DNA of 64,000 nucleotides from Ramlibacter henchirensis (lineage in GTDB: Bacteria > Pseudomonadota > Gammaproteobacteria > Burkholderiales > Burkholderiaceae_C). The first letter of the stretch is position 1. Every line of letters begins with the position of its first letter. The notes beneath the pieces were generated by a model that was not told the DNA's origin, made no database searches, and saw only the letters and a list, made by a program, of their open reading frames with translations. Where the stretch lies: positions 1,674,001 through 1,738,000 of the forward strand of contig NZ_SMLM01000001.1 in assembly GCF_004682015.1 (NCBI RefSeq), written 5' to 3'. The position numbers and the translations under genes are program-made. Shown piece after piece: positions 8,570 to 16,522 of the stretch.

Positions 8570-8599
8570 GCGGCGGCGCCTATCGCGCCAGCCGCCGCC
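8570..8599 (+). terminator. GC-rich hairpin after the YbdK-type gene
   Basis: GCGGCGGCGC pairs with a downstream GCGCC-A-GCCGC arm around a short loop, giving a strong stem with one bulged A just after the ligase stop codon. There is no T run, so it may be a pause site, part of the following stress-gene control region, or a weak terminator. Confidence 0.35.
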
Positions 8600-8600
8600 G

Positions 8601-8610
8601 TCCTACAGGT
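8601..8610 (+). promoter_or_regulatory. TCCTACAGGT element upstream of the GlsB gene
   Basis: The 10-mer is identical to the one at 4509-4518 and lies 75 bases before the GlsB ATG, against 77 bases in the other copy. Just before both copies lies a CCTA(CA)TCGCGC stretch (8579-8588 here). Position and identity suggest a common regulator or promoter for stress genes. Confidence 0.4.
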
Positions 8611-8684
8611 CGGCGCCCGAGCCACTTCCAGAATGCCCCGGGGCGCCTCGAGGTGCACGCATTTGAAGCAAGGAGAAGTGCAAC

Positions 8685-8942
8685 ATGGGAATCATCGGAA
8701 CCATCGTCGTCGGTTTCATCGTCGGCCTGCTGGCCCGGGCCATCAAGCCGGGCAACGACCGCATGGGCCTGATCATGACGACGCTGCTGGGCATCGCAGG
8801 CGCGTTCATCGCCCGCTACGCCGGCATGGCCCTCGGCTGGTATTCGGAAGGTGAGCCGGCCGGCTGGATCGCATCCATCGTCGGCGCCGTCATCCTGCTG
8901 GTCATCTACGGCATGGTTCGCGGGTCGCGCCACAGGGTCTGA
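8685..8942 (+). CDS. GlsB/YeaQ/YmgE family stress-response membrane protein
   Basis: This 85-residue protein has three hydrophobic segments and the family pattern MGIIGTIVVGFIVGLLAR followed by LLGIAGAFI and a final VILLVIYGMV segment. Members sit in the inner membrane, are often induced by stress or stationary phase, and have no defined biochemical function. The ribosome binding site AAGGAG is strong. It is monocistronic, flanked by a hairpin and the shared TCCTACAGGT element upstream. Confidence 0.85.
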   Translation: MGIIGTIVVGFIVGLLARAIKPGNDRMGLIMTTLLGIAGAFIARYAGMALGWYSEGEPAGWIASIVGAVILLVIYGMVRGSRHRV

Positions 8943-8983
8943 CCCGCCCTGCCCCGGGGCGCGGCGGTTATCCTCGCCGGCCC

Positions 8984-9967
8984 ATGGGTGAATTCGAGCT
9001 CATCGACCGATTCTTTCGCCGCGCCAGGCCCGCACCGCGCGCGGTGCCGCTGGGCATCGGGGACGACTGCGCGCTGCTCGCGCCGGCCCCCGGCATGCAG
9101 CTGGCGGTGTCGACCGACATGCTGCTGGAGGGCCGTCACTTCCTGTCGACGGTCGATCCTTCCCGGCTCGGGCATAAGGCGCTCGCCGTCAACTTGAGCG
9201 ACCTCGCGGCCTGCGGAGCGCGACCGGTCGCATTCACGCTTTCGCTTGCCCTCCCCTCGGTCGATGAATCCTGGCTGGAAGGTTTCGCACGCGGCCTGTT
9301 CGCGCTTGCCGACGAGCACGGCTGCGAGCTGATCGGAGGCGACACCACGCGCGGGCCGCTGGCCATCTCCGTCACCGTCTTCGGCGAAGTGCCCGCGGGG
9401 CAGGCCCTGCTCCGCAGCGGTGCGCGCGCGGGCGACGACCTCTACATCAGCGGAACGCTGGGCGACGCGCGGCTCGCGCTCGAGGTGTTCCGCGGCGCTC
9501 TCACCGCGCCGGCGCCGGTGTTCGAACTCGCCCGCGCGCGCATGGAGCAGCCCACCCCGCGTGTCGCGCTCGGGCAGGCGCTGCGCGGCGTCGCGACCTC
9601 GGCCATCGACGTGAGCGACGGGCTCCTGGGCGACCTGGGCCATGTTCTGCGCGGCTCGAACGTGGGCGCCACGGTCTGGGCCGGCTCCGCCCTGCCGCTG
9701 CTCGGCGTTCGCGAGAAGGCCGGCGACCCGGGTGACTTGCCGGATGAAGCCAGGCAGCTGGAGTTCGTTCTGGCGGGCGGCGACGACTACGAGCTGCTCT
9801 TCACCGCACCGCAAGCCCGGCGCGAAGCGGTGGCGTCGGCTGCCGCAGCATCCGCCACGCCCGTGACCCGCATCGGCCGCATCGAAGCCCAACCGGGCCT
9901 GCGCGTGCTCGACGGGCAGGGACGCGAAATCCGCTCGAGCTTTGCCTCCTTCGAACATTTCGCCTGA
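8984..9967 (+). CDS. thiL: thiamine-monophosphate kinase
   Basis: This 327-residue AIRS/PurM-like kinase phosphorylates thiamine phosphate to thiamine pyrophosphate, the last step of cofactor synthesis. It begins GEFELIDRFF and carries the ThiL motifs GIGDDCALL, STDMLLEGRHF, AVNLSDLAACGA and GGDTTRG, plus AIDVSDGLLGDLGH and GGDDYELLF in the C-terminal half. Length is normal. thiL, pgpA and pncC/cinA commonly lie together in this group; here a secreted nuclease gene is placed between thiL and pgpA. Confidence 0.95.
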   Translation: MGEFELIDRFFRRARPAPRAVPLGIGDDCALLAPAPGMQLAVSTDMLLEGRHFLSTVDPSRLGHKALAVNLSDLAACGARPVAFTLSLALPSVDESWLEGFARGLFALADEHGCELIGGDTTRGPLAISVTVFGEVPAGQALLRSGARAGDDLYISGTLGDARLALEVFRGALTAPAPVFELARARMEQPTPRVALGQALRGVATSAIDVSDGLLGDLGHVLRGSNVGATVWAGSALPLLGVREKAGDPGDLPDEARQLEFVLAGGDDYELLFTAPQARREAVASAAAASATPVTRIGRIEAQPGLRVLDGQGREIRSSFASFEHFA

Positions 9968-10013
9968 AGAGCCGTAGTCGGCACTCGCCCTCCGGCCGTT
10001 GATCCAATCACCC

Positions 10014-10520
10014 ATGCCCCTCCTCCGGCTCCTCGCCGTGGTCCTCCTGTCGCTGCCGCTCGCCGCGCCGGCGCAGCCGCCGCGCGGCTATACGGCCGTG
10101 GTGACGCACGTCAGCGACGGCGACACGATCTGGGTGCGGCCCACCCAGGGCGGCCGGGTGCAGGTGCGGCTTCAGGGCATCGACGCACCCGAGATCTGCC
10201 AGCGCTTCGGCGAACAGTCGCGGCGCGCGCTGGAGCAGCTGGTCCTGCGCAAGCGGGTCTTCATCGAGGAGCGCGGGCGCGACGACTTCGGGCGCGTGAT
10301 CGCCCACGTGCGGCGCTCAGGCGAGGACGTGGGCAGCTGGATGGTGGCCCATGGCATGGCCTGGTCTCCGGGTTTCCGTCGACAGCCAGGCCCGTACGAC
10401 GCGCTGCAGTCGCAGGCGCGCCAGGAGCGCCGCGGCCTCTGGGCCGGGGCCCACCCGCTGGAGCCGCGCACGTTCCGCCGCCTGCACGGGCCGTGCGAGC
10501 CCGCGCCCGCGAAGCCCTAG
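10014..10520 (+). CDS. secreted thermonuclease-family (SNase-like) nuclease
   Basis: This 168-residue protein has a signal peptide (PLLRLLAVVLLSLPLAAPAQ) followed by an OB-fold staphylococcal-nuclease-like domain. The active-site stretches are VSDGDTIWV, VRLQGIDAPE and ERGRDDFGR, with the late RRGLWA turn. Such enzymes cleave DNA/RNA in a calcium-dependent way and are periplasmic or secreted. I start at the ATG at 10014, as it begins directly at the signal peptide; an in-frame TTG at 9999 is the alternative. It lies between thiL and pgpA, probably as an insertion into that cluster. Confidence 0.88.
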   Translation: MPLLRLLAVVLLSLPLAAPAQPPRGYTAVVTHVSDGDTIWVRPTQGGRVQVRLQGIDAPEICQRFGEQSRRALEQLVLRKRVFIEERGRDDFGRVIAHVRRSGEDVGSWMVAHGMAWSPGFRRQPGPYDALQSQARQERRGLWAGAHPLEPRTFRRLHGPCEPAPAKP

Positions 10521-10577
10521 TCACTGGTCCGAGGAGGCGTCGGCAGTCGATGCGCTGCCGCTCGCTACCATTGGCCG

Positions 10578-11117
10578 ATGCGTGAGCTGTCCCTCGACGA
10601 AATGCCGCTGCAGCCGGCGCCGCTGCGGCCCGGGTGGCGCTTCCTGCTCTCGCATCCGGCCCACCTGCTCGCAATGGGCTTCGGCTGCGGCCTCAGTCCG
10701 GTCGCGCCCGGCACCGTCGGCACGCTGTGGGCCTGGGGCTCGTTCCTGGTGCTGCAGGCCTGGCTCTCGCCGTTCGCGCTCGGCTGCGTCGTGCTGGCCA
10801 GCGTGGTGGTGGGCTGGTGGGCCAGCACGGTCACGGTGGACCAGATGCGCGTGCTCGACCCGGGCGCCATCGTCGCCGACGAGATCATGTCGTTCTGGCT
10901 GGTGCTGTGGGTGCTGATGCCCGCGGGCTGGGACGAGCAGCTCGCGGCTTTCCTGGTGTTCCGCCTCCTGGACGCAGTGAAGCCCGGACCGGTCGGATGG
11001 GCCGACGGGTTGTTCCACGGCTTCGGCTGGCGCGGGGGCCTGGGCATCATCTTCGACGACCTGGTGGCCGCGTTCTGCACCCTGTTCCTGCTGGCGGCGT
11101 GGAGGCATCTCCCATGA
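10578..11117 (+). CDS. pgpA: phosphatidylglycerophosphatase A
   Basis: This 179-residue membrane protein removes the phosphate from phosphatidylglycerophosphate to form phosphatidylglycerol. Family motifs are MGFGCGLSPVAPGTVGTL, the acidic IVADEI (Asp/Glu, metal-binding) and FRLLDAVKPGPVGWAD. Several hydrophobic segments place it in the inner membrane. No clear ribosome binding site precedes the ATG. Its stop overlaps the pncC/cinA start in an ATGA, so the two are translated together. Confidence 0.93.
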   Translation: MRELSLDEMPLQPAPLRPGWRFLLSHPAHLLAMGFGCGLSPVAPGTVGTLWAWGSFLVLQAWLSPFALGCVVLASVVVGWWASTVTVDQMRVLDPGAIVADEIMSFWLVLWVLMPAGWDEQLAAFLVFRLLDAVKPGPVGWADGLFHGFGWRGGLGIIFDDLVAAFCTLFLLAAWRHLP

Positions 11118-11602
11118 ACGCCGAGATCACCGCGCTCTGCATCGAACTGGCCGAACGGCTGCTGGCGCGCGGCTGGATGCTGGCCACGGCCGAGAGCTGC
11201 ACCGGCGGCCTGATCGCCGCGGCTTGCACCGAGCTGTCCGGTTCCAGCACCTGGTTCGAGCGTGGCTTCGTCACCTACTCCAACGAAGCGAAGATGGAAG
11301 CGCTCGGCGTCGACCCGGCGCTGCTGCAGGCGCATGGTGCCGTCAGCGAAGTGACGGCGCGCGCGATGGCGTTCGGTGCATTGCGGCACTCGCAGGCGCA
11401 GGTCAGCGTGGCGGTGACCGGGGTCGCGGGCCCGACCGGCGGCAGCGTCGAGAAGCCAGTGGGCACCGTGTGGTTCGGCTTTTCGGTGGAGGGCCGCCTG
11501 CACAGCGAAAGAATGCGCTTCGACGGCGACCGGCAGGCGGTGCGCGAGGCGAGCGTGAAGCATGCGCTGGTGCGCCTGCTCGAACTGCTGCCGGTGACCT
11601 AG
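11114..11602 (+). CDS. pncC: nicotinamide-nucleotide amidase (CinA C-terminal domain protein)
   Basis: This 162-residue single-domain protein matches the CinA C-terminal/PncC family, which deamidates nicotinamide mononucleotide to nicotinic acid mononucleotide in NAD recycling. Motifs are TAESCTGGLIAAACTELSGSS, GFVTYSNEAK, VAVTGVAGPTGG and GTVWFGF. The N-terminal MoaB-like CinA domain is absent, the normal short form. It starts in an ATGA overlap with pgpA and ends four bases into the convergent PIN gene. Confidence 0.92.
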   Translation: MNAEITALCIELAERLLARGWMLATAESCTGGLIAAACTELSGSSTWFERGFVTYSNEAKMEALGVDPALLQAHGAVSEVTARAMAFGALRHSQAQVSVAVTGVAGPTGGSVEKPVGTVWFGFSVEGRLHSERMRFDGDRQAVREASVKHALVRLLELLPVT

Positions 11603-12009
11603 CCGGGAAACTCCGGGCCGGCCGCCACGCCGAGCTCCGCGAGCCGCTTTCGCAGCCGCAGCACCTGGCCGTCCTTGCTCAGCAAGGTCGCGCCTTCGCG
11701 CACGGCGAGATCGATGAACTTCTGGTCGTCCGGGTCCTTGCAGATGACCGGCGCCCTGGGCGCCTCGCCGACTGGCGTCGCGTGCAGGTCGAAGGCCGCC
11801 ATCACATCGGCCGACGCGAGCTTGCGGAAAGCCAGCCGCGGCACGATCTGCGGATTGGCCAGCACGCGTTGCAGTTCGTCGCGCATCGCCGCGGTGGCGA
11901 TCCATCGAAGACGGCGGGCGAACAGCGCGTCGCGCAAGGGCTGCGCCGCCTCGTCGTCGAAGACGAAGACGTCGAGCACGATGTTGGTGTCAAGCACCAG
12001 CGGTGGCAT
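11599..12009 (-). CDS. PIN-domain protein (putative toxin family)
   Basis: This 136-residue protein belongs to the PIN-domain family annotated as putative toxin components. Acidic active-site residues are visible at VLDTNIVLD (Asp7, near the start) and in KDPDDQKFIDLA, as expected for a metal-dependent ribonuclease. No antitoxin gene is adjacent: its start overlaps the end of the methyltransferase gene by 20 bases and the other neighbour is pncC. It may therefore be a solitary PIN protein or a ribonuclease working with the rRNA methyltransferase; the first is more likely. It ends four bases into convergent pncC. Confidence 0.82.
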   Translation of the reverse strand: MPPLVLDTNIVLDVFVFDDEAAQPLRDALFARRLRWIATAAMRDELQRVLANPQIVPRLAFRKLASADVMAAFDLHATPVGEAPRAPVICKDPDDQKFIDLAVREGATLLSKDGQVLRLRKRLAELGVAAGPEFPG

Positions 12010-13219
12010 CGCCCTTGTCCGCCGCGCGGGCCGAGCCCGCGACCATGTCGAACCGGAACAGCCGGCACTCGATCGGCCCGTTCCACATCGGCACGCGCCG
12101 CGATTCCTTCAGCCGCATGCGCGAGGGCAGCTTCAGGTCGGGCGTCAGCACCCAGGCCGTCCAGCCCGCGTAATGCTTCTTCCAGTGTGCGGCGAGCTGC
12201 ACGAAGAAGTCGCCCGCGCCCTCCACCTGGGCGCGTTCGCGGCCGCGCTGCACGCGGCCCGCGACGCCCGCCGTCTCGATGCGCTCGCCGTACGGCGGGT
12301 TGAGAAGCATCACGCCGGGCGTGTCGGAAGGCGGCATGCGCTGCAACGCGTCCCCGCCGCGGAACTGCACCGATTGCGCCACCCCGGCCCGCTCGGCATT
12401 GCGCTGCGCGAAGTCGACCATGCGGAAGGCCACGTCGCTGCCGAACACCGGCACGGGCGCCGCGCGTCCGGCGGCGCGGGCCTCTTCCTCCAGCTGCGTC
12501 CAGACCTGCGCCTGGTGCGGCAGCAGTTGCTCGAAGGCGAAGCGTCGCCGCAGGCCGGGCGCGATGTTGCAGGCGATCTGCGCCGCCTCGATGGCGATCG
12601 TGCCGCTGCCGCAGCACGGGTCGTAGAGCGGCTTGTCGGCGCGCCATCCGCTGGCCGCGATCATGGCGGCGGCCAGCGTTTCCTTCAGCGGCGCCTCGCC
12701 CTTGTCCTCACGCCAGCCGCGCTTGAACAGCGGCTCGCCGGACGTGTCGATGTAGAGGGTGCAGTGCGTCGAAGTGAGATGGCCGAACACGCGCACGTCG
12801 GGCCGCTGCGTGTCGACGTCGGGCCGCTCACCGCCGCGCGAGCGGAAGCGGTCGGCCACCGCGTCCTTGATCTTCAGCGCGGCGAAGTTGAGGCTCTTGA
12901 GCGGGCTGTGCTGCGAGGTCAGCTCCACCTTGAAGCTTTGTCGAACGCTGAACCACGCTTCCCACGCCACGGCCGCGGCCGCTTCGTACAGGTCCGTCTC
13001 CTCGCGATACGGCGTGTGCGACAGCTGCACGAGCACTCGCTGGGCGAGGCGGCTGTGCAGGTTGAGCCGCATCGCCTCGCGCCAGGACGCCCGCACCACC
13101 ACACCGGCGCGCCCGACCAGCAGGTCGTCGCCCGAGAGGCCGGTGAGGCCATGCACCTCGTCGGCCAGCAGGTCCTCGACGCCGGCCGCGCAGGGCAGGA
13201 ACAGTTGCAGGTTCGACAA
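11990..13219 (-). CDS. THUMP-domain class I SAM-dependent rRNA methyltransferase (RlmL-like)
   Basis: This 409-residue protein resembles the RlmL half of E. coli RlmKL, which makes 23S rRNA m2G2445; it lacks the C-terminal RlmK half. An N-terminal ferredoxin-like region (NLQLFLPCAAGVEDLLADEV) and THUMP domain precede a Rossmann methyltransferase core with DPCCGSGTIAIEA and the catalytic NPPYGER. I start at a TTG at 13219, because translation from there matches the family N-terminus; the ORF continues upstream only through the inserted element. AGGA seven bases before this TTG lies inside the element's terminal repeat, so the insertion seems to have supplied its ribosome binding site. A GTG in the repeat is the alternative start. 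Confidence 0.87.
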   Translation of the reverse strand: MSNLQLFLPCAAGVEDLLADEVHGLTGLSGDDLLVGRAGVVVRASWREAMRLNLHSRLAQRVLVQLSHTPYREETDLYEAAAAVAWEAWFSVRQSFKVELTSQHSPLKSLNFAALKIKDAVADRFRSRGGERPDVDTQRPDVRVFGHLTSTHCTLYIDTSGEPLFKRGWREDKGEAPLKETLAAAMIAASGWRADKPLYDPCCGSGTIAIEAAQIACNIAPGLRRRFAFEQLLPHQAQVWTQLEEEARAAGRAAPVPVFGSDVAFRMVDFAQRNAERAGVAQSVQFRGGDALQRMPPSDTPGVMLLNPPYGERIETAGVAGRVQRGRERAQVEGAGDFFVQLAAHWKKHYAGWTAWVLTPDLKLPSRMRLKESRRVPMWNGPIECRLFRFDMVAGSARAADKGDATAGA

Positions 13220-13221
13220 GC

Positions 13222-13495
13222 TAGTGTCCTGTCCCACGAATTCCTGCACTCTCGTTCGGATGCATGCGGGGATGAGCGGTGGCTGGCCGGAGAGGGTCAA
13301 GACTGGCCGTCTTGACCCTCTCTGGCCGGCCGCCGGGCGCCCCGCAGGCGCCGAACCCTCCGGGCTGTCCCGTATCGGGCCGCATGCCGCGTTGCGTCCA
13401 CGGGTCAAGCCGTCCAGGCTTGACCCGCGTCCGCGCCTTGCCTGCGGCCCGATACGGGGCAGCGAGAGCGCAGGAATTCGTGGGACAGGACACTA
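13222..13495. mobile_element. MITE-like element with perfect 26-bp terminal inverted repeats and TA ends
   Basis: Positions 13222-13247 and 13470-13495 are perfect inverted copies, beginning TAGTGTCCTGTCCCACGA. Both ends carry TA, so an element of 270 bases (13224-13493) flanked by a TA target duplication fits IS630/Tc1-mariner-type insertion. The inside is built of hairpins: a 13-bp stem AGAGGGTCAAGAC/GTCTTGACCCTCT (13291-13321), an 11-bp stem CGGGTCAAGCC/GGCTTGACCCG (13401-13427), and 21-base arms with one mismatch (13364-13384 with 13443-13463). No transposase is encoded. It lies exactly between rpoN and the methyltransferase gene: the rpoN stop TAG is formed at the TA junction and would read TAG before insertion too. 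Confidence 0.8.
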
Positions 13496-15052
13496 AAGCG
13501 CCTTGCGCAGGTTGGCCGGCGCGATGCGAAGCGCCTCGCGGTACTTGGCGACCGTCCGGCGCGCGCACTCGATGCCCTGCTCCTTGAGCATCTCGGAGAT
13601 CTGGCTGTCCGACAGCGGCTTCTTCAGGTCTTCCGACGCGACGAACTGGCGGATCAGCGCGCGCACCGCAGTCGACGAGGCGTTGCCGCCGGTCTCGGTG
13701 CCCAGCGCGGAGCCGAAGAAGTACTTCAGCTCGAAGGTGCCGAACGGCGTGGCCATGTACTTGGCCGTGGTCACGCGCGAGATGGTGGACTCGTGCAGGC
13801 CGAGCTCGTCGGCGATCTCGCGCAGCACCAGGGGACGCATCGCCAGCTCGCCGTGCACGAAGAAGTTCTTCTGCCGCTCCACGATTGCGTTGGACACGCG
13901 CAGGATGGTGTCGAAGCGCTGCTGGATGTTCTTGATGAACCAGCGCGCTTCCTGCAGCCGCTGCTGCAGCGCCTGGTGGCCCTCGCCCTTGTGCGCCTTG
14001 AGCGCGCCGGCGTAGACGTCGTGCACGCGCAGCCGCGGCATCACGTCGGGGTTGAGCTGCACTCGAAAGCGGAACTGGTTGCCGCGGCCCACCTTGCTGA
14101 CCAGCACGTCGGGGACGACGATGTTGCGTTCCACGTCCACGAAGCGGCGGCCGGGCTTGGGCTCCAGCCGCGTGATCAGGCCGATGCCGGCCTTGATGCC
14201 CGCCTCGGTCTCGCCGCACAGCTGGGCGAGGCGCTTGACGTCGCGGCGCGCCAGCAGGTCCATCGGCTGCTTGCAGATGGCCAGCGCCGCCTGCCGCGCT
14301 TCCTCGTCGGCGTCGCCCTTGCGCGCGTGCAGTTGCAGCGTCAGGCACTCGGCCAGCGAGCGGGCGCCGACGCCGGGTGGATCCAGGTGGTGCAGCAGCC
14401 CCAGCGCCACCGTGAAGCGGTGCACCAGCTCCTCCTGCTGCTCGGCCTGGCCGGGGGCCAGGCCATGGGCCAGCGCCTCGATCGAGTCCTCCAGGTAGCC
14501 GTCGTCGTTGAGCGACTCGATCAGGAAGCGCAGCGCCGCCTGGTCCTCGGGCGCGAGCCGCAGCGACAGCGCCTGGCGGTGCAGGAAGGCCTGCAGCGAC
14601 TCGTGGCCGTGCGCCAGTTCGGCGGCGTCGACGTCGTCGTCCCCGCCCAGGTTGTTGCGGCGCGCCTGCGCCTCGACACCCCACTCGCCGTCGTCCGGCA
14701 CCACCTCCGTGCTGCCGTCGCCGTCCCAGTCCTGCGGCGCTTCCACCGGCTCGGCGGGGGCGTCGCTCTCCAGCGAAGCCGACGGCGAAGAGCGATCGGC
14801 TTCGAAGGAGCCGAATTCCAGCGCGGCTTCCTCGCGTTCCGACTCGGGCGGCGGCGCATCGGCCTGCGCGAGGCCGAACTCCTCGCGCGGGGCTTCGTCG
14901 AGCGTGACTTCGAGGAAAGGGTTGTCGCCGAGCATCTGCTCGACTTCCTGCGACAACTCCAGCGTGGACAGCTGCAGCAGGCGGATCGATTGCTGCAGCT
15001 GCGGCGTGAGCGCCAGGTGCTGCGAGACGCGAAGCGAAAGGCCCTGCTTCAT
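13493..15052 (-). CDS. rpoN: RNA polymerase sigma-54 factor
   Basis: This 519-residue protein is full-length sigma-54. The Q/L-rich activator-interacting region I is LTPQLQQSIRLLQLSTLEL; an acidic region II covers about residues 50-130; the core-binding and helix-turn-helix regions follow; and the RpoN box ARRTVAKYREAL lies near the C-terminus. It directs transcription from -24/-12 promoters that need AAA+ activators, typically nitrogen, motility and carbon genes. It lies 19 bases after lptB in the usual lptA-lptB-rpoN order. The usual downstream hpf-ptsN partners are not here but at 44-45 kb; a MITE and the methyltransferase follow instead. Confidence 0.96.
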   Translation of the reverse strand: MKQGLSLRVSQHLALTPQLQQSIRLLQLSTLELSQEVEQMLGDNPFLEVTLDEAPREEFGLAQADAPPPESEREEAALEFGSFEADRSSPSASLESDAPAEPVEAPQDWDGDGSTEVVPDDGEWGVEAQARRNNLGGDDDVDAAELAHGHESLQAFLHRQALSLRLAPEDQAALRFLIESLNDDGYLEDSIEALAHGLAPGQAEQQEELVHRFTVALGLLHHLDPPGVGARSLAECLTLQLHARKGDADEEARQAALAICKQPMDLLARRDVKRLAQLCGETEAGIKAGIGLITRLEPKPGRRFVDVERNIVVPDVLVSKVGRGNQFRFRVQLNPDVMPRLRVHDVYAGALKAHKGEGHQALQQRLQEARWFIKNIQQRFDTILRVSNAIVERQKNFFVHGELAMRPLVLREIADELGLHESTISRVTTAKYMATPFGTFELKYFFGSALGTETGGNASSTAVRALIRQFVASEDLKKPLSDSQISEMLKEQGIECARRTVAKYREALRIAPANLRKAL

Positions 15053-15071
15053 GGGAACTGCCGGGGCCGCG

Positions 15072-15866
15072 TCACATGCGGAAATGCTCGCCGAGGTAGA
15101 CCCGGCGGACGTCCGCGTTGTTGACGATCTCGGCCGGCGTGCCCTGGGCGAGCACGTGGCCGTCGCTGATGATGTACGCGTGGTCGCAGATGCCCAGCGT
15201 CTCGCGCACGTTGTGGTCGGTGATGAGCACGCCGATGCCGCGCGACTTCAGGAAGCCGATGATCCGCTGGATCTCGATCACCGCGATCGGGTCGATGCCG
15301 GCGAAGGGCTCGTCCAGCAGGATGAAGCGCGGCTGGGTCGCAAGCGCGCGGGCGATCTCCACCCGCCGCCGTTCGCCACCCGACAGCGCCACCGATGGCG
15401 AATCGCGCAGGTGGTCCACCCGCAGGTCCGCCAGCAGCTCGTCCAGCCGCCGCTCGATGGCGTCGCGCGTCAGCGCGCGGCCGTGGTCGTCGTGCTGCAG
15501 TTCCAGCACCGCTCGCACGTTGTCGGCCACGTTGAGCTTGCGGAAGATCGACGCTTCCTGCGGCAGGTAGGACAGGCCGAGCCGCGAGCGGCGGTGGATC
15601 GGCATGTGCTCCACCGCGCGGCCATCGATCGAGATGGAGCCTGCGTCGGCGCGGACCAGCCCGACGATCATGTAGAAGGACGTGGTCTTGCCAGCACCAT
15701 TGGGGCCCAGCAGGCCGACCACCTCGCCCTTATCGACCTCGAGCGACACGTCCTTGACCACCTTGCGGCTGCCGTACGCCTTCTGCAGGTGCCGCGCCTC
15801 GAGGCGGCTGGGTGTCCCGGCCGAGGCTCCGGCGGGCCGGAGGGCTTCCGCGGGGTCGACCCTCAC
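15072..15866 (-). CDS. lptB: LPS export ABC transporter ATP-binding protein
   Basis: This 264-residue ATPase powers LptB2FGC, which extracts lipopolysaccharide from the inner membrane. Walker A is GPNGAGKTT, the signature is LSGGERRR, Walker B is FILLDEPFAGID, and the switch His is in LITDHNVRE. About 20 extra residues precede the usual LEARHLQKAYG start. The GTG at 15866 overlaps the lptA stop as GTGA, so translation is coupled; an internal start is possible. No lptC is present upstream in the window. Confidence 0.95.
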   Translation of the reverse strand: MRVDPAEALRPAGASAGTPSRLEARHLQKAYGSRKVVKDVSLEVDKGEVVGLLGPNGAGKTTSFYMIVGLVRADAGSISIDGRAVEHMPIHRRSRLGLSYLPQEASIFRKLNVADNVRAVLELQHDDHGRALTRDAIERRLDELLADLRVDHLRDSPSVALSGGERRRVEIARALATQPRFILLDEPFAGIDPIAVIEIQRIIGFLKSRGIGVLITDHNVRETLGICDHAYIISDGHVLAQGTPAEIVNNADVRRVYLGEHFRM

Positions 15867-16477
15867 CGGCGGTCCTCGCTCAATGCGGGGCTCTGGCGCA
15901 GCTGCGCGGGCGGCGTGGCCGGCCGCGGTGCCGCCGGGGCCGATGCCGACTCACGCGGGGACAGCACGGCGCGCACGCGCCCGCCCGGCGTCGCGGAGGC
16001 CGGTCCGCCGTCGACGGTGAAAACGTCCGTGGTGTTGTCGTAGGTGATGAGGCTGCCCACCATCTCGTCGCTGACGGTGGCGCCCCGGTAGCGGCGCATC
16101 TCGGCGCGGCGGATGAACTTCACGCGGTCGGCCTTGCCGTCGTACTCGATCACCTCGCCCTCGCCCTCGATCCATTCGTCCACGCCTTCTCGCTTCTGGC
16201 GGTAGAAGGCGCGTTTGCCGGGCTCGGCCGTGACGACGCCGTACTGGAAACCTTCCGCGTCCTGGCGCACGTCGATGCGGGCGCCGCGGATCACGATGGT
16301 TCCCTTCGTCACCACCACCCGGCCGGTGAACACGCTCGTCTGGCGCAGGTCGTCATAGCGCAGCGCGTCGGCCTCGATGTTCATCGGCTGGCTGCGGTCC
16401 GCGCGCTCGGCCTGGGCGGGTAAGCCCAGGGCGGCGGCCAGCACGGCGATGAAGAGAGTGGGTCTCATGAACGGCAT
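15863..16477 (-). CDS. lptA: lipopolysaccharide transport periplasmic protein
   Basis: This 204-residue protein is the periplasmic bridge component that carries LPS from LptC to LptD. A signal peptide ends near PAQA, followed by the OstA/LptA beta-jellyroll with PMNIEADALRYDDLRQTSVFTGRVVVTKG. The C-terminal 45 residues are Ala/Pro/Ser-rich and probably disordered, longer than in E. coli. The ATG at 16477 is chosen for its place behind a good promoter; a second ATG is at 16468 and neither has a strong ribosome binding site. The operon continues with lptB and rpoN. Confidence 0.92.
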   Translation of the reverse strand: MPFMRPTLFIAVLAAALGLPAQAERADRSQPMNIEADALRYDDLRQTSVFTGRVVVTKGTIVIRGARIDVRQDAEGFQYGVVTAEPGKRAFYRQKREGVDEWIEGEGEVIEYDGKADRVKFIRRAEMRRYRGATVSDEMVGSLITYDNTTDVFTVDGGPASATPGGRVRAVLSPRESASAPAAPRPATPPAQLRQSPALSEDRR

Positions 16478-16492
16478 GAATCTTGCTCGCGC

Positions 16493-16520
16493 ATTGTAGC
16501 GACGGGTCGCGGTGCGCCAA
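16493..16520 (-). promoter_or_regulatory. candidate sigma-70 promoter for lptA-lptB-rpoN
   Basis: On the minus strand TTGGCG (16515-16520) and TACAAT (16493-16498) are separated by 16 bases. Transcription would start about nine bases before the lptA ATG. The dsbA terminator ends just upstream, so this promoter would be the main source of lptA-lptB-rpoN RNA. Confidence 0.6.
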
Positions 16521-16522
16521 TG

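Noticed and set aside
13219..13408. A longer methyltransferase start within the mobile element
   Set aside because: The added residues are translated from the inverted-repeat element and do not resemble the family N-terminus.
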